Below the pieces are notes generated by a model. That model ran no database searches. It saw nothing but the letters and a program-made list of their open reading frames with translations, and was not told the origin of the DNA. The translations under genes were made by a program, and so were the position numbers. From Alloprevotella sp. (GTDB lineage: Bacteria > Bacteroidota > Bacteroidia > Bacteroidales > Bacteroidaceae), in the NCBI GenBank assembly GCA_017478625.1, contig JAFVDF010000009.1:339170-403169 (forward strand): a DNA stretch of 64,000 nucleotides, read 5' to 3'. Numbering within the stretch: position 1 is the stretch's first letter; every line of letters begins with the position of its first letter. Below, piece after piece: positions 16,913 through 27,011 of the stretch.

Positions 16913-17869
16913 ATGAAAAATATTCTTATTATAGGTTCTACGGGTCAGATAGGCTCAGAACTTACAATGAAGTTACGCCAGATTTATGGTGGCCAACACG
17001 TAGTGGCAGGCTATATTCCCGGCGCAGAACCTAAGGGCGAACTCCTCGAAAGCGGTCCGGCAGAAATCTGCGACGTGACCGACGGCGAGGCTCTACAGCG
17101 TATTTGTGAAAAATACAGTATCGACACCATCTACAACCTTGCCGCACTGCTCAGCGTAGTAGCAGAGAGAAAACCATTGCTGGCTTGGAAAATCGGTATC
17201 GACGGACTTCTCAACGTGCTCGAAGTGGCCCGCACGCACGGATGTGCTGTGTTCACGCCCAGCAGCATAGGCTCGTTTGGTCCTGAGACGCCCGCACAGC
17301 TTACCCCGCAGGACACCGTGCAGCGTCCGCGTACCATTTATGGCGTTTCAAAGGTAACGACAGAACTTCTCTCCGATTACTACTTCCACAAGTACGGCGT
17401 AGATACACGCGCCGTACGCTTCCCGGGACTTATCTCCAATGTGACGCTTCCCGGAGGAGGCACGACAGACTATGCCGTAGATATATATTACAGCGCCGTA
17501 CGCGGCGAGCGCTTTGTCTGCCCGATAGCAGCTGGCACCTATATGGATATGATGTATATGCCCGATGCGTTGCGTGCAGCCGTAGAGCTGATGGAAGCCA
17601 ACCCCGACCGCCTTATTCACCGCAACGCCTTTAATATCGCTGCAATGAGCTTTGAGCCCAACCAGATATTTGAGGCCATTCGCAAGTACCGCCCGCAGTT
17701 TGAGATGACCTTTGAAGTAGATCCTCTCAAGCAGTCTATCGCCACCAGTTGGCCCGACTGCCTCGACGACACCTGCGCCCGTCAGGAATGGGATTGGAAG
17801 CCGGAGTACGATCTCGATGCTATGACGCGCGACATGCTGGAAAAACTCGAGCAGAAACTTCGCGCGTAG
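16913..17869 (+). CDS. tdh: L-threonine 3-dehydrogenase, short-chain (epimerase-like) type
   Basis: From the ATG at 16913 the product is 318 residues with an N-terminal Rossmann motif (IIGSTGQIGSEL) and the YGVSK catalytic motif of extended SDR enzymes. The family signature TPSSIGSFGPETP and RFPGLIS match SDR-type threonine dehydrogenases rather than the zinc MDR type found in E. coli. It oxidises L-threonine with NAD+ to 2-amino-3-ketobutyrate, the substrate of kbl. A small hairpin, GGCTC-TAAT-GAGCC (16864-16877), lies in the leader. Confidence 0.9.
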   Translation: MKNILIIGSTGQIGSELTMKLRQIYGGQHVVAGYIPGAEPKGELLESGPAEICDVTDGEALQRICEKYSIDTIYNLAALLSVVAERKPLLAWKIGIDGLLNVLEVARTHGCAVFTPSSIGSFGPETPAQLTPQDTVQRPRTIYGVSKVTTELLSDYYFHKYGVDTRAVRFPGLISNVTLPGGGTTDYAVDIYYSAVRGERFVCPIAAGTYMDMMYMPDALRAAVELMEANPDRLIHRNAFNIAAMSFEPNQIFEAIRKYRPQFEMTFEVDPLKQSIATSWPDCLDDTCARQEWDWKPEYDLDAMTRDMLEKLEQKLRA

Positions 17870-17890
17870 TCACTGCATAAGCCGACAGAC

Positions 17891-17933
17891 AGACGGCAGG
17901 CTGTGAGAAAAATACCACAGCTTGCCGTCTTTT
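17891..17933 (+). terminator. intrinsic terminator after tdh
   Basis: A near-perfect 15-base stem: AGACGGCAGGCTGTG (17891-17905) against CCACAGCTTGCCGTCT (17915-17930), then TTT. The rest of the 345-base gap up to 18214 holds no gene that I can support; ATTATTG- and CATAAGG-like words at 17981 and 18002 are 21 bases apart. Confidence 0.85.
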
Positions 17934-18129
17934 GGTACCCCGCACCTCTGTGTCCGACCCGGGAGAGTACGGCGTAGCGCACTTATTGCCAGCTCGTGTT
18001 GCATAAGGCAATGGGCTGGATGTATGCGCCGGCGAGAAAGAGGGAGGGTAAAACGATTAAAAAGGAGGGAGGCGGTGGAGGAAGCGATAAATTTGCCGAA
18101 GTAAAAGAGGTGGATGGAGCAAGATTGCA

Positions 18130-18137
18130 TATATTTG
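18130..18137 (+). promoter_or_regulatory. promoter -7 element of the rubredoxin gene
   Basis: TATATTTG matches TAnnTTTG and would give a leader of roughly 70 bases before the rubredoxin ATG. Confidence 0.5.
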
Positions 18138-18214
18138 CAAAACGGAACGGCGGGCTTCCCGAAGGAGTGCCCCGACCTGACTCCAGAGAAGTTTAACTTA
18201 TAATTGATTTTGAT

Positions 18215-18379
18215 ATGGAAAAATTTGTTTGCGACGTATGTGGCTATGTGTACGACCCTGCAGTGGGCGATCCCGATAATGGCATTGAGCCGGGAACCGC
18301 ATTTGCCGATCTGCCCGAAGATTGGGTATGCCCCTTGTGTGCTGTAGGCAAGGACGAGTTTAGTCCCGTAGAAGAATAG
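18215..18379 (+). CDS. rubredoxin
   Basis: This short gene encodes 54 residues starting [16 protein letters not shown], with both CxxCG-type knuckles: CDVCGY (residues 6-11) and [11 protein letters not shown] (39-49). The conserved [14 protein letters not shown] segment lies between them. It binds one iron through four cysteines and carries single electrons, typically to rubrerythrin, superoxide reductase or oxygen-detoxifying flavoproteins in anaerobes. No such partner is adjacent. It has its own promoter and a strong terminator and is therefore a stand-alone unit. CxxCA rather than CxxCG in the second knuckle is a minor deviation. Confidence 0.95.
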   Translation: MEKFVCDVCGYVYDPAVGDPDNGIEPGTAFADLPEDWVCPLCAVGKDEFSPVEE

Positions 18380-18389
18380 CACGGAAATG

Positions 18390-18426
18390 CAGGCTCGTAG
18401 GTCAAGGCTACGGGCCTGTTTTTTTA
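18390..18426 (+). terminator. intrinsic terminator after the rubredoxin gene
   Basis: CAGGCTCGTAG pairs with CTACGGGCCTG across a short loop and is followed by a run of about eight T. Confidence 0.85.
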
Positions 18427-18440
18427 ACATTCAGAAAAAT

Positions 18441-19124
18441 ATGATACGCAGAATTGTATTTATGGTGCTCGCACTGGTGTGTGGGCTTACGCTTTCCGCG
18501 CGTCGCCCTAAGACCGTGCGTCTGGAGACTACCGAAGGCGTGATTCGCATCGCGTTGTCCGACCGTACGCCCCAGCATCGCGACAACTTTATAAAGCTAG
18601 TGCGCGAGGGCTACTTTGACGGACTTCTCTTCCATAGGGTTATCCGCGATTTTATGATTCAGGGAGGCGATCCCGACAGTCGGATGAAGCCACAGGGGCA
18701 TCCTGAAGATGCCAAGGCCTTTCCGCCCCACGACAAGCCTCTTGGAAATGGTGGCCCGGGTTATACGTTGCCCTCAGAGATAGATTTTCCAGCCTTGTAC
18801 CATCGTCGGGGTGCCGTGGCGGCGGCTCGCGAGGGCGACGCCTTTAACCCGGAACGGCGAAGCAGCGGTTCGCAATTTTATATAGTCTATGGCGAACGCT
18901 GGTCGAAAGAGCGGTTGGCCCAGCAAGGCTTTGGCGCCAACAGACGGATGCGTCGCACCTACAGAAAGCAGGGAGGAACACCCTGGCTCGACGGGGCTTA
19001 TACCGTGTTTGGGCAGGTAGTCAGCGGAATGGAAGTGGTAGAGCGCATACAGCAGTATCAGGGCGACAAGTTTGCCCGTCCCCTGAAAGATGTAGTCATA
19101 TTGCGTGCCGTCGTGGAAGATTAG
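18441..19124 (+). CDS. exported cyclophilin-type peptidyl-prolyl isomerase
   Basis: From the ATG at 18441 the product has 227 residues: a signal peptide (to about LTLSAR), then a cyclophilin domain with the catalytic block FHRVIRDFMIQGGDPD and, further on, GSQFYIVYGER. Within the domain the segment between ALYHRRGAVAAAR and GSQFYIV is extended compared with minimal bacterial PPIases. It should catalyse proline cis-trans isomerisation in the periplasm or at the outer membrane. Its stop codon overlaps the stop of the convergent symporter gene by two bases. Confidence 0.88.
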   Translation: MIRRIVFMVLALVCGLTLSARRPKTVRLETTEGVIRIALSDRTPQHRDNFIKLVREGYFDGLLFHRVIRDFMIQGGDPDSRMKPQGHPEDAKAFPPHDKPLGNGGPGYTLPSEIDFPALYHRRGAVAAAREGDAFNPERRSSGSQFYIVYGERWSKERLAQQGFGANRRMRRTYRKQGGTPWLDGAYTVFGQVVSGMEVVERIQQYQGDKFARPLKDVVILRAVVED

Positions 19125-20470
19125 ATGACACCCAACTGGTGTAAGAAAATCAACACGATGCTTACGGGACAGACATAGCGCACGGCGAAGCGGAAGAGCG
19201 GATAGATGCGAAAACGATGGGCGCCGTGGTTTGTCATCTCTGCCCGCAGTGTGTCTTCCGGCAAGACCCACCCCACGTAGATCACCGTAAGCAGACCGCC
19301 CAGTATGAGCAGGTAGTCGGCCGTCAGATAGTCCAGAAAATCAAACAGCGACCGCTTGCCTATATGCAGCCACGTCCCCTTGCCGAGCGAGAGGGAGCAA
19401 AGCGTACCACTGACCATTGCTAGGACGGTTACCCACCTTGCCGCAGCGCGTCGGCTTATGTGAAACTCTTCGTGCACAAAGGCCGTAGGCCCTTCGTGGA
19501 GCGAAATGAGCGACGTGAGGGCGGCAAGTACCAGCAGAATATAGAAGACGCTGCCCACCAGTATGCCGAGCCACGGAAAGGCGGAGAAAGCCTGCTGAAA
19601 GACGCTGGGCAGTGTGATAAAGATAAGCGAAGGGCCTGCGTCGGGCATTACGCCTACGGAAAAGGTAGCCGGAAAGATGATCAGGCCTGCCAGAATGGCC
19701 ACCAAGGTATCGAGAGCGGCCGTTTGCAGGGCGGAATGGCCCAGGGGCACCGAGGGACCGAAATAACTGGCGTAGGTCACCAGACAGCCCATACCTACGG
19801 AGAGAGAAAAGAAGGTCTGGCCGAGCGCTTCAAATAGCGTATGGACCGAAAAGACAGAGAAATCGGGGCGCAGGAAGAACCGTACGCCTTCCCGCGAGCC
19901 CGGTAGCGATAGCGCGCACCCTACCAGCACCAAAAGCAACAGGAAGAGCAGTGGCATTAGCCATTTTGACACGCGCTCAATGCCTTTTCTGACGCCACCC
20001 GTGATAATCAGGTGGCTCATCAGGATAAAGGCCAGCGTCCACAGGATAGGCTTGACAGGACTTGTCGTAAACTGAGTGAAATAACAGCTTATATATGCTG
20101 CGTCGCCCTACAGTTGCCCCATCAGCGAGGCATAGGTATATTGCAAAATCCAGCCGGCTACCACGCTGTAGAACCCCATAATCAGAAAGCCCGTCAGTAC
20201 GGCCATGACGCCCGTAGCCTTCCAGACGCCTTTACCATAGGCGCGACTGGCGTTGGCCTGCGCGTGGCGACCCACAACAAACTCGCAGAGCATGGCCGGA
20301 AGCCCCAACACCACGATGCAGACGATATAGACGAGCAGAAAAACGGCCCCTCCGTTGGCTCCCACTTCGTACGGAAAACGCCAGATATTGCCCAGCCCCA
20401 CGGCGGAACCGGCTGTGGCCAGCACAAGTCCCAGTCGGGAGGCAAAAGTATGGCGGTTGGCGGTTGTCAT
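19121..20470 (-). pseudogene. Na+:neurotransmitter symporter (NSS/SNF family), interrupted by one in-frame TAG
   Basis: The N-terminal segment (20470-20108) has the family hallmark GLGNIWRFPYEVGANGGAVFLL with the Na1/Na2 site residues. It ends at a TAG (20108-20110) after SLMGQL. Beyond the stop the same frame stays open without any gap for 29 codons and then runs through the remaining membrane segments to 19121. A single CAG to TAG change explains this. The whole reading frame, 449 codons, has the usual length of bacterial NSS transporters, which import amino acids or similar compounds with Na+. TAG is an ordinary stop in this genome (tdh and the rubredoxin gene end in it), so suppression is unlikely. 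Confidence 0.88.
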
Positions 20471-20615
20471 ATCTGCGGGTTTGGTGTAAAGGGCGGAAGG
20501 AGCAGGCGGGATAGTATTCCCGTGTAGGTTCCGTATTCAGACTGCGAAGTTTGAGGGTTGCACGTCGCGCTCCAAGCGAGTGGTCCGAAAGCGGAAACGC
20601 CGGACGAAAAAATCC

Positions 20616-20741
20616 CATTATGGAAGGGTAAAATTACATAATTGAATCGAAAAAAAGCATTATGCAATTTTGAAATTGCATAATCTAATTTGAAAATTCC
20701 CTTATGCAATTTTCCTGCCCGATTATACCCTGTTTCCAGTG
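20616..20741 (+). repeat. 21-base phased repeat array A
   Basis: The core heptamer recurs at exactly 21-base steps: CATTATG 20616, CATAATT 20637, CATTATG 20658, CATAATC 20679, CCTTATG 20700 and GATTATA 20721. Between cores the sequence is AT-rich (for example CAATTTTGAAATTG). It fills the gap between the nhaC and symporter genes. A hairpin, GTCCG/CGGAC with an inner GCG/CGC helix, lies just upstream (20583-20605). The remainder of 20471-20873 holds no gene that I can support. Confidence 0.8.
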
Positions 20742-20873
20742 GAAAGTCCGATACGCAGATTTCTGCCTGCGCCGAGGGTACAGGGCAGACTTTCGGTCGC
20801 ACACATCTCGCCCGTCAGCCCCTCACATTATGGGGTTGCAGTATGAAAGCGGGAAAAGCGGAGAGCGTAAGGA

Positions 20874-22190
20874 CTACTGCTTCGGCTTCTTTACGATGAA
20901 GATGCTTAGCAGCAACACGCCAAACAGCAACATCGGGTAGAAGAGAAATCGCATAATAGCAGTGGGCGACAGAGCGGCCAGACCGCCTGCCATCAGCAAC
21001 TGAGCACCGTAAGGGAGCATTCCCTGCACGCAGCAGGAGGAGGTGTCGGTGATGGAAGCCGCGCGACGGGGCGAAATGTCAAAGCGCTGAGCCAGTTTCC
21101 TTATGATAGGGCCTATGGAGAGTATGGCCACGGTATTGTTGGCCGTGCAAAGATTGGCCAGGCCTGTCAGGAGAACCATGCCGAGCTCTGCGCTACGCCG
21201 TGTGCTTATGCTCCGACGCAAGAGGTAGAGCAGATAGGTAATACCGCCCCCTGCCTTGATTATGCCGAATAGTCCGCCAGCCATCATTGATACGAGGATA
21301 AGATCACTCATCTGACTTATGCCGTCAGCGGCGGCTTGCATGCCGTCCTGCAAGGTAAAAGCCCCGATGCTGCACCCTACGATTACGGCCAGCAATAGTC
21401 CGATGTTCAGGACGATAATGACGCTTAAACCGCTCAGAGCCAGTATGATGATGGCTACATAGGGAAGCATCTCCAGTGCATCGCGCCACGCTATCGGGGG
21501 AAGGTCGATGGCCGTGGCTCCGCGCCCGAGATAGATATAGAGGCTTAGGGCCACAACGGCTGCGGGTATGGCAATGCGCAGGTTGGCGCGGAATTTGTCC
21601 GACATGTTACACTTCTGCGTTCGCGTGGCTACTACTGTCGTGTCGGAGATAAAGGAAAGATTATCGCCGAAGAATGCGCCTCCCACGACACTGGCCACCA
21701 TTAGCGGAGTGCTTAGTCCTATCGCCTCGGCCGACACGGCGGCCATGGGAACCAGAGCCACTATCGTGCCGACGCTTGTGCCGATGCAGAACGACACGAG
21801 GCATCCTGCGATGAAAAAGCCTGGCAGAAGTCCGTCGGCCGGCATGACGTGGAGGCACAGGTTTACTGTAGCCTCTACGGCGCCCATCTTTTTGGCCACT
21901 TCGGCAAAGGCACCAGCCATGACAAATATCCAGACCATCAGCAAGAGGTCGTTAGAACCTGCGGCGTGGCTGTAGATTTTCAACCGGTCGTCAAATCGCC
22001 ATCCGCGCAACGTGCAGAGCGCGTAGGCTGAAACGACTAAAAATACAATGGTAAGGGAGACGTTGCCGAAACCATCGCGCAACCAAGCCGAGCTACCCAT
22101 CACGAGAATAAGTGCTAATAGCGGGCTGAGAGCCAGCAGGCCGTTGCGCGCATGGTGGGTACGCTTGTTGGAAGAGAAATGGAACAGCAT
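20874..22190 (-). CDS. NhaC-family Na+/H+ antiporter
   Basis: The 438-residue protein has about eleven to twelve hydrophobic segments and family blocks such as FCIGTSVGTIVALVPMA, VVGGAFFGDNLSFISDTTV and ASITDTSSCCVQGMLPYGAQ. These are typical of the NhaC/ArsB-like antiporter superfamily. It likely exchanges Na+ for H+ across the inner membrane; some relatives instead exchange organic acids such as malate and lactate. It begins 15 bases after the metG stop on the same strand, so the two genes are probably co-transcribed. Confidence 0.85.
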   Translation of the reverse strand: MLFHFSSNKRTHHARNGLLALSPLLALILVMGSSAWLRDGFGNVSLTIVFLVVSAYALCTLRGWRFDDRLKIYSHAAGSNDLLLMVWIFVMAGAFAEVAKKMGAVEATVNLCLHVMPADGLLPGFFIAGCLVSFCIGTSVGTIVALVPMAAVSAEAIGLSTPLMVASVVGGAFFGDNLSFISDTTVVATRTQKCNMSDKFRANLRIAIPAAVVALSLYIYLGRGATAIDLPPIAWRDALEMLPYVAIIILALSGLSVIIVLNIGLLLAVIVGCSIGAFTLQDGMQAAADGISQMSDLILVSMMAGGLFGIIKAGGGITYLLYLLRRSISTRRSAELGMVLLTGLANLCTANNTVAILSIGPIIRKLAQRFDISPRRAASITDTSSCCVQGMLPYGAQLLMAGGLAALSPTAIMRFLFYPMLLFGVLLLSIFIVKKPKQ

Positions 22191-22205
22191 ATTTTTTTGA
22201 TATTA

Positions 22206-24269
22206 TTAGCCTACAGAACTGCCTTCGGGCGTCTGGCCCAAGGTAGTAAGCAGGGTGAGTTTTTCTCCGTCGGGCGAGAGCGCGCTAAGGAGCATTCCTT
22301 GACTTTCAAGCCCCATCATTTTGCGGGCAGGCAGATTGGCAAGGAAGCATACGGTGGTGCCGACAAGTTTTTCGGGCTCCGTATAGTGTTTGGCTATGCC
22401 ACTGAGAATCTGGCGCGTGCCCTGTCCGTCGTTGATAAGGAAACGCAGCAGTTTGTCCGACTTCTTGACGCGTTCGCACTCAATGACCGTGCCCGTCCTT
22501 ATATCCACTTTGTCAAACTGGTCTATGCTCTGTTCCTCCTTTATCGGAGCAGGCGATGCGGGCGTCTTGGCAGCCTGTGCGTTAAGGGCGGCCATGTCTT
22601 TGAGCTTCTGAATCTGTGCCTCCACTATGGCGTCGTCTATCTTTTCAAAGAGCAACGCCGGTGTGCCTAATTGGTGGCCAGCAGAGAGCAGGTCTGTCCG
22701 TCCGAGCAAGCCCCATTCCAGTTCGCTCTTATTGAGCATTTCGCGCAGGCGAGTGCTGGAGAACGGCAGGAAGGGCTCAAAGGCAATGCTCAGATTGGCC
22801 ACGAGTTGGAGCGCAAGGTGCAGGATAGTTTTTACACGCTCGGGGTCGGTCTTTTGCAGTTTCCACGGTTCCTGATCAGCCAGGTATTTGTTACCGATAC
22901 GGGCCAGATTCATTGCTTCTTTCTGCGCGTCGCGGAAGCGGAAGGCTTCCAGGAGCGTTTCTACGCGCTCTTTGACATCGCGAAACTCGGCTATGACGGC
23001 TTCATCGTCGGGCGTCAGCGTACCTGCCTCGGGCACGATGCCTGCATAGTATTTCTGGGTCAGTTGGAGGGCGCGATTGACAAAGTTGCCATAGACGGCT
23101 ACCAACTCGTTATTGTTGCGGGCCTGGAAGTCGCGCCAAGTGAAATTGTTGTCCTTAGTTTCCGGAGCATTGGCCGTGAGGACGTAGCGCAAGACATCTT
23201 GCTTTCCGGGCAAATCCTCGAGGTATTCGTGAAGCCAAACGGCCCAGTTGCGCGAAGTAGAAATCTTGTTGTCCTCCAGATTGAGGAATTCGTTGGAAGG
23301 TACGTTGTCCGGCAGGATATAACTGCCTTCAGCCTTCAGCATAGCTGGGAAGACGATGCAGTGGAATACGATGTTGTCCTTTCCGATAAAGTGGACGAGC
23401 CGCGTGTCCTTGCTCTTCCACCACGTCTCCCACGTGTCGGGCAACAGCTCCCGCGTGTTGGAGATGTAGCCTATGGGAGCATCGAACCATACATACATTA
23501 CTTTTCCCTCCGTGCCTTCTATCGGCAGAGGGATGCCCCAGTCGAGGTCGCGACTTACGGCGCGTGGCTGAAGTCCCATATCGAGCCAACTTTTACATTG
23601 GCCATAGACGTTGCTTCGCCATTCCTTATGGTCTTGCAGAATCCACTTTTCGAGCCACGGCTGGTGTTTGTCGAGCGGAAGGTACCAGTGTTTCGTCTTG
23701 CGCAATACGGGAACGGAACCAGACACTGCGCTGTGGGGATTGATAAGTTCGTTGGGCGAGAGCGTACTACCGCAACTCTCACACTGGTCGCCGTAGGCGC
23801 CGGCGTGGTGGCAGTGGGGACACTCGCCCGTGATATAGCGGTCGGCCAAAAAAGTCTGGGCTTCTTCGTCGTAATACTGTTCGCTTTCTTTCTCCACGAA
23901 TTCTCCCTTTTCGTAGAGGGTGCGGAAAAATTCAGAAGCCGTTTGTGCGTGAATGTCCGACGTAGTGCGTGAGTAGATATCAAAGCTTATTCCGAAATCG
24001 GCAAAGCTCTTTTTGATGAGCGAATGGTAGCGATCTACGACATCCTGCGGTGTGATGCCTTCCCGACGGGCGCGTATGGTAATAGGTACACCGTGCTCGT
24101 CGCTGCCACAGACAAACAGGACTGGGCGCTTACGCAGGCGCAGATAACGCACATAAATATCGGCAGGCACATAGACACCTGCGAGATGACCAATATGGAC
24201 GCCACCGTTGGCATAGGGCAAAGCGGCTGTAACAAGGGTGCGATTGAACGCGGAAGTATTCTCTGGCAT
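22206..24269 (-). CDS. metG: methionyl-tRNA synthetase
   Basis: I start at the ATG at 24269 ([20 protein letters not shown]), giving 687 residues; an upstream in-frame extension lacks family similarity. The class I signature is HIGHLAG and the KMSKS loop reads KISTS. A zinc knuckle of the CxxC type ([17 protein letters not shown]) lies in the connective domain. A C-terminal Trbp111-like tRNA-binding domain (about 585-687) contains [19 protein letters not shown]. The enzyme charges tRNA-Met. It is divergent from argS, and nhaC follows it closely. Confidence 0.96.
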   Translation of the reverse strand: MPENTSAFNRTLVTAALPYANGGVHIGHLAGVYVPADIYVRYLRLRKRPVLFVCGSDEHGVPITIRARREGITPQDVVDRYHSLIKKSFADFGISFDIYSRTTSDIHAQTASEFFRTLYEKGEFVEKESEQYYDEEAQTFLADRYITGECPHCHHAGAYGDQCESCGSTLSPNELINPHSAVSGSVPVLRKTKHWYLPLDKHQPWLEKWILQDHKEWRSNVYGQCKSWLDMGLQPRAVSRDLDWGIPLPIEGTEGKVMYVWFDAPIGYISNTRELLPDTWETWWKSKDTRLVHFIGKDNIVFHCIVFPAMLKAEGSYILPDNVPSNEFLNLEDNKISTSRNWAVWLHEYLEDLPGKQDVLRYVLTANAPETKDNNFTWRDFQARNNNELVAVYGNFVNRALQLTQKYYAGIVPEAGTLTPDDEAVIAEFRDVKERVETLLEAFRFRDAQKEAMNLARIGNKYLADQEPWKLQKTDPERVKTILHLALQLVANLSIAFEPFLPFSSTRLREMLNKSELEWGLLGRTDLLSAGHQLGTPALLFEKIDDAIVEAQIQKLKDMAALNAQAAKTPASPAPIKEEQSIDQFDKVDIRTGTVIECERVKKSDKLLRFLINDGQGTRQILSGIAKHYTEPEKLVGTTVCFLANLPARKMMGLESQGMLLSALSPDGEKLTLLTTLGQTPEGSSVG

Positions 24270-24461
24270 AAAAGGATAGTTTTGCAAATTGAATAATAGC
24301 GCGAAGATAAATGAAAAACTGCACATTCTGCCCAACCGAGCCACCTTTTGACGTACCGGAGCCATTCTTTTGAGAAAAGAACCCTCCATACTGCCGATTT
24401 TTATGTATTTTCGCGACCGGACTATGCCCCGAATCAAAGAAGGGCTTATTGAATAGAGAAA

Positions 24462-26276
24462 ATGGATATTAAAACCTTACTGAAAAACGCGGTGGCCGAT
24501 GTGGCCGAAAGACTTTACGGCCAGCGCCCCGCAGATAATCTGATACAATTACAGAAGCCTCGGCCCGAAGTGGAGGGCAACGTGACGGTTGTAGTATTTC
24601 CGTTGGTGAAACTGGCCCGCAAAAGCCCTGAAGCCGTAGGGGCCGAAATCGGAGAGGCGCTCGTGCGCGACTATGCAGACCTCGTATTGCGCTACAATGC
24701 CGTCAAAGGCTTCCTCAACCTCGTGGTGTCGCCACAGGCTTGGCTTAATCTGCTCGCCGGCATAGATGCCGACGCACACTACGGTATTCGCACGGCTGGA
24801 GAGGACGCTCCGCTGTGGATGGTAGAATACTCTTCGCCCAACACCAATAAGCCGCTCCATCTGGGGCACGTCCGCAACAACCTGTTGGGCTGGGCTATCA
24901 GCCAAATGCTTGAGGCAGCCGGCAACAAGGTAGTCAAGACGAATATAGTGAACGACCGTGGCATACACATCTGTAAGTCTATGCTCGCGTGGAAACTGTT
25001 TGGTAACGGAGAAACCCCTCAGACCAGCGGAAAGAAGGGAGATCATCTCGTAGGCGATTATTACGTGCTCTTCGACAAGCATTATCGTGCACAGGTGGCC
25101 GAACTTACCGAGCAGTTTGTCCGTGAAGGGATGGAGCCTGATGCAGCCAAGGCTAAGGCCGAGCAGGAGGCTCCTTTGCTCCAACAGGCGCGCGAGATGC
25201 TTCGCTTATGGGAGCAGGGTGACGAAGCCACGCGCCAGCTCTGGGCTCAGATGAACGAGTGGGTTTATCAGGGTTTCGACGAGACATATCGCGCCCTTGG
25301 CGTAGGATTCGATAAGATTTATTACGAAAGTCAGACCTATCTGCGCGGAAAAGAGAAGGTGCTCGATGGACTAAGTCGCGGTCTGTTCGTACAAGACCCC
25401 GATGGTTCCGTCTGGGCCGATTTCAGCGCAGAAGGCTTAGACCGTAAGATTTTGCTCCGTGCCGACGGAACCAGTGTATATATGACACAGGACATAGGCA
25501 CCGCAGAGATGCGCTTCCGCGATTATCCCATCGACCACATGGTCTATGTGGTGGGCAACGAGCAGAACTACCATTTCCAGGTTCTGTCCTTGCTTCTTGA
25601 CCGACTCGGGTTCGAATGGGGAAAAAGTCTGGTCCACTTCTCCTACGGCATGGTTGAACTGCCCAACGGCAAAATGAAGAGTCGCGAAGGTACCGTAGTA
25701 GATGCCGACGACCTCGTTGCCGAAATGACGCGCCAGGCTCGCCTGACAGCAGACGAGGCAGGAAAGAGTACGGAACTGCCGGAGGAAGAGCGTGCAGAAA
25801 TAGCCCGCATCGTCGGATTAGGTGCACTGAAATATTTCCTCCTAAAGGTAGATGCCCGCAAGAATATGCTGTTCAATCCTGCGGAGAGCATAGATTTCAA
25901 CGGCAATACCGGACCGTTCATCCAATATACCTACGCTCGTATTCAGAGCGTGTTGCGTCGCGCCGAGGACGACCTGTCCATTGACGCGGCCCAGTTGCAG
26001 GTAGAACCCTCAGACATAGAGCAGGATCTGATAAGCCTGTTGGCCGACTTCCCCGACTTAGTTGTCAGCGCCGCGGCTCAATTTGCCCCCAACGATATCT
26101 GCAACTACTGCTACGACCTTGCGAAGACCTACAACCGCTTCTACCACGACAGTCCGATGCTGAAGGAAGAAAATGCGGCTGTACGGTCGTTCCGCCTCAT
26201 ACTCTCACGCAACGTGGCTAAGGTACTGCGTGAAGCCATGAATCTGCTGGGCATCGAAATGCCCGAGCGTATGTAA
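24462..26276 (+). CDS. argS: arginyl-tRNA synthetase
   Basis: The 604-residue protein has the N-terminal Add1 domain (about 1-110), the class I HIGH-type motif [11 protein letters not shown] after SSPNTNKPL, and the DALR anticodon-binding domain at the C-terminus ([13 protein letters not shown] ... [16 protein letters not shown]). The KMSKS loop reads KMKSREG. It attaches arginine to tRNA-Arg and, as is usual for this enzyme, needs the tRNA for amino-acid activation. It shares a 190-base divergent promoter region with metG and is followed after nine bases by rnhA. Confidence 0.96.
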   Translation: MDIKTLLKNAVADVAERLYGQRPADNLIQLQKPRPEVEGNVTVVVFPLVKLARKSPEAVGAEIGEALVRDYADLVLRYNAVKGFLNLVVSPQAWLNLLAGIDADAHYGIRTAGEDAPLWMVEYSSPNTNKPLHLGHVRNNLLGWAISQMLEAAGNKVVKTNIVNDRGIHICKSMLAWKLFGNGETPQTSGKKGDHLVGDYYVLFDKHYRAQVAELTEQFVREGMEPDAAKAKAEQEAPLLQQAREMLRLWEQGDEATRQLWAQMNEWVYQGFDETYRALGVGFDKIYYESQTYLRGKEKVLDGLSRGLFVQDPDGSVWADFSAEGLDRKILLRADGTSVYMTQDIGTAEMRFRDYPIDHMVYVVGNEQNYHFQVLSLLLDRLGFEWGKSLVHFSYGMVELPNGKMKSREGTVVDADDLVAEMTRQARLTADEAGKSTELPEEERAEIARIVGLGALKYFLLKVDARKNMLFNPAESIDFNGNTGPFIQYTYARIQSVLRRAEDDLSIDAAQLQVEPSDIEQDLISLLADFPDLVVSAAAQFAPNDICNYCYDLAKTYNRFYHDSPMLKEENAAVRSFRLILSRNVAKVLREAMNLLGIEMPERM

Positions 26277-26285
26277 ATCCTTGGT

Positions 26286-26963
26286 ATGTCAAAATCCCGA
26301 CAGCGTTATTATGTAGTATGGCAGGGCCGAGAGACCGGCGTGTTTGACACGTGGGACGCCTGTCGTGCACAGGTCATTGGCGCTGAAGGAGCCCGATACA
26401 AATCGTTTGCTACCCGCGACGAGGCCGAAGAAGCGTTCCGTCAAGGTCCACCCCCTATGTCTGCGCGTAAAGCCCCTGTTGCGCGGAAGCAGAAGGACAA
26501 CTTGCCCGCTGATCCTCCCTCGTGGCGCAACGATACCGTATTGCCGTTGCCGAATGAAGTAGTGGCGCAGGCCATCGCCGTAGATGCAGCCTGCTCGGGC
26601 AACCCCGGAAAAATGGAATATCAGGGTATTTGTCTGCAGACGGGTGCGCAACTGTTCCATTATGGTCCGGTCTTCGGCACAAACAACATAGGCGAATTTC
26701 TAGCCATTGTCCACGCGCTGGCGCACCTCGCCCAGAAAGGCGACAAGCAGACGATTGTCTATTCGGACAGCCGTAATGCCATGCTCTGGATTAAGGCCGG
26801 ACGCTGTCGTACCAAGTTGGCCTCCACGGAAAAGACGGCCGAACTCTTCGACGTCATAGCCCGTGCTGAAAAATGGCTGGCGATGCACCCCGAGCACAAC
26901 GAGGTGCGAAAATGGCAGACCGACCTCTGGGGCGAAATACCTGCCGACTTCGGACGTAAGTAA
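26286..26963 (+). CDS. rnhA: ribonuclease HI with viroplasmin-like N-terminal domain
   Basis: Residues 1-50 form a viroplasmin/caulimovirus-type RNA:DNA-hybrid-binding domain (YYVVWQGRETGVFDTWDACRA...). A linker leads to an RNase H fold with the catalytic acidic residues in DAACSGNPG, NNIGEFLAI, YSDSRNAM and WQTDLWGEIPADFGRK. It degrades RNA in RNA:DNA hybrids such as primers and R-loops. The 225-residue length and domain order are like eukaryotic RNase H1 and the Bacteroidota enzymes. It lies nine bases after argS and should be co-transcribed with it. Confidence 0.93.
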   Translation: MSKSRQRYYVVWQGRETGVFDTWDACRAQVIGAEGARYKSFATRDEAEEAFRQGPPPMSARKAPVARKQKDNLPADPPSWRNDTVLPLPNEVVAQAIAVDAACSGNPGKMEYQGICLQTGAQLFHYGPVFGTNNIGEFLAIVHALAHLAQKGDKQTIVYSDSRNAMLWIKAGRCRTKLASTEKTAELFDVIARAEKWLAMHPEHNEVRKWQTDLWGEIPADFGRK

Positions 26964-27011
26964 GACCGCTCCATCCATACATATACCTCCACACTAGAAA
27001 ACTCCGAACCC

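Noticed and set aside
17981-18010. ACTTATT and CATAAGG 21 bases apart in the tdh-rubredoxin gap
   Set aside because: A single weak pair is not enough to call an array.
20108-20110. Amber recoding (pyrrolysine-like or suppression) in the symporter gene
   Set aside because: TAG ends other normal genes here (rubredoxin, tdh), no recoding signal or suppressor tRNA is visible, and a point mutation is simpler.
20467-20802. 111-codon open frame (minus strand) across array A
   Set aside because: Heptad-like peptides (LHKGIFK, LDYAISK, LHNAFFR) arise from the 21-base repeat. No other evidence of a gene.
24270-24437. N-terminal extension of methionyl-tRNA synthetase
   Set aside because: The 56 extra codons have no family similarity; the ATG at 24269 begins the conserved N-terminus.
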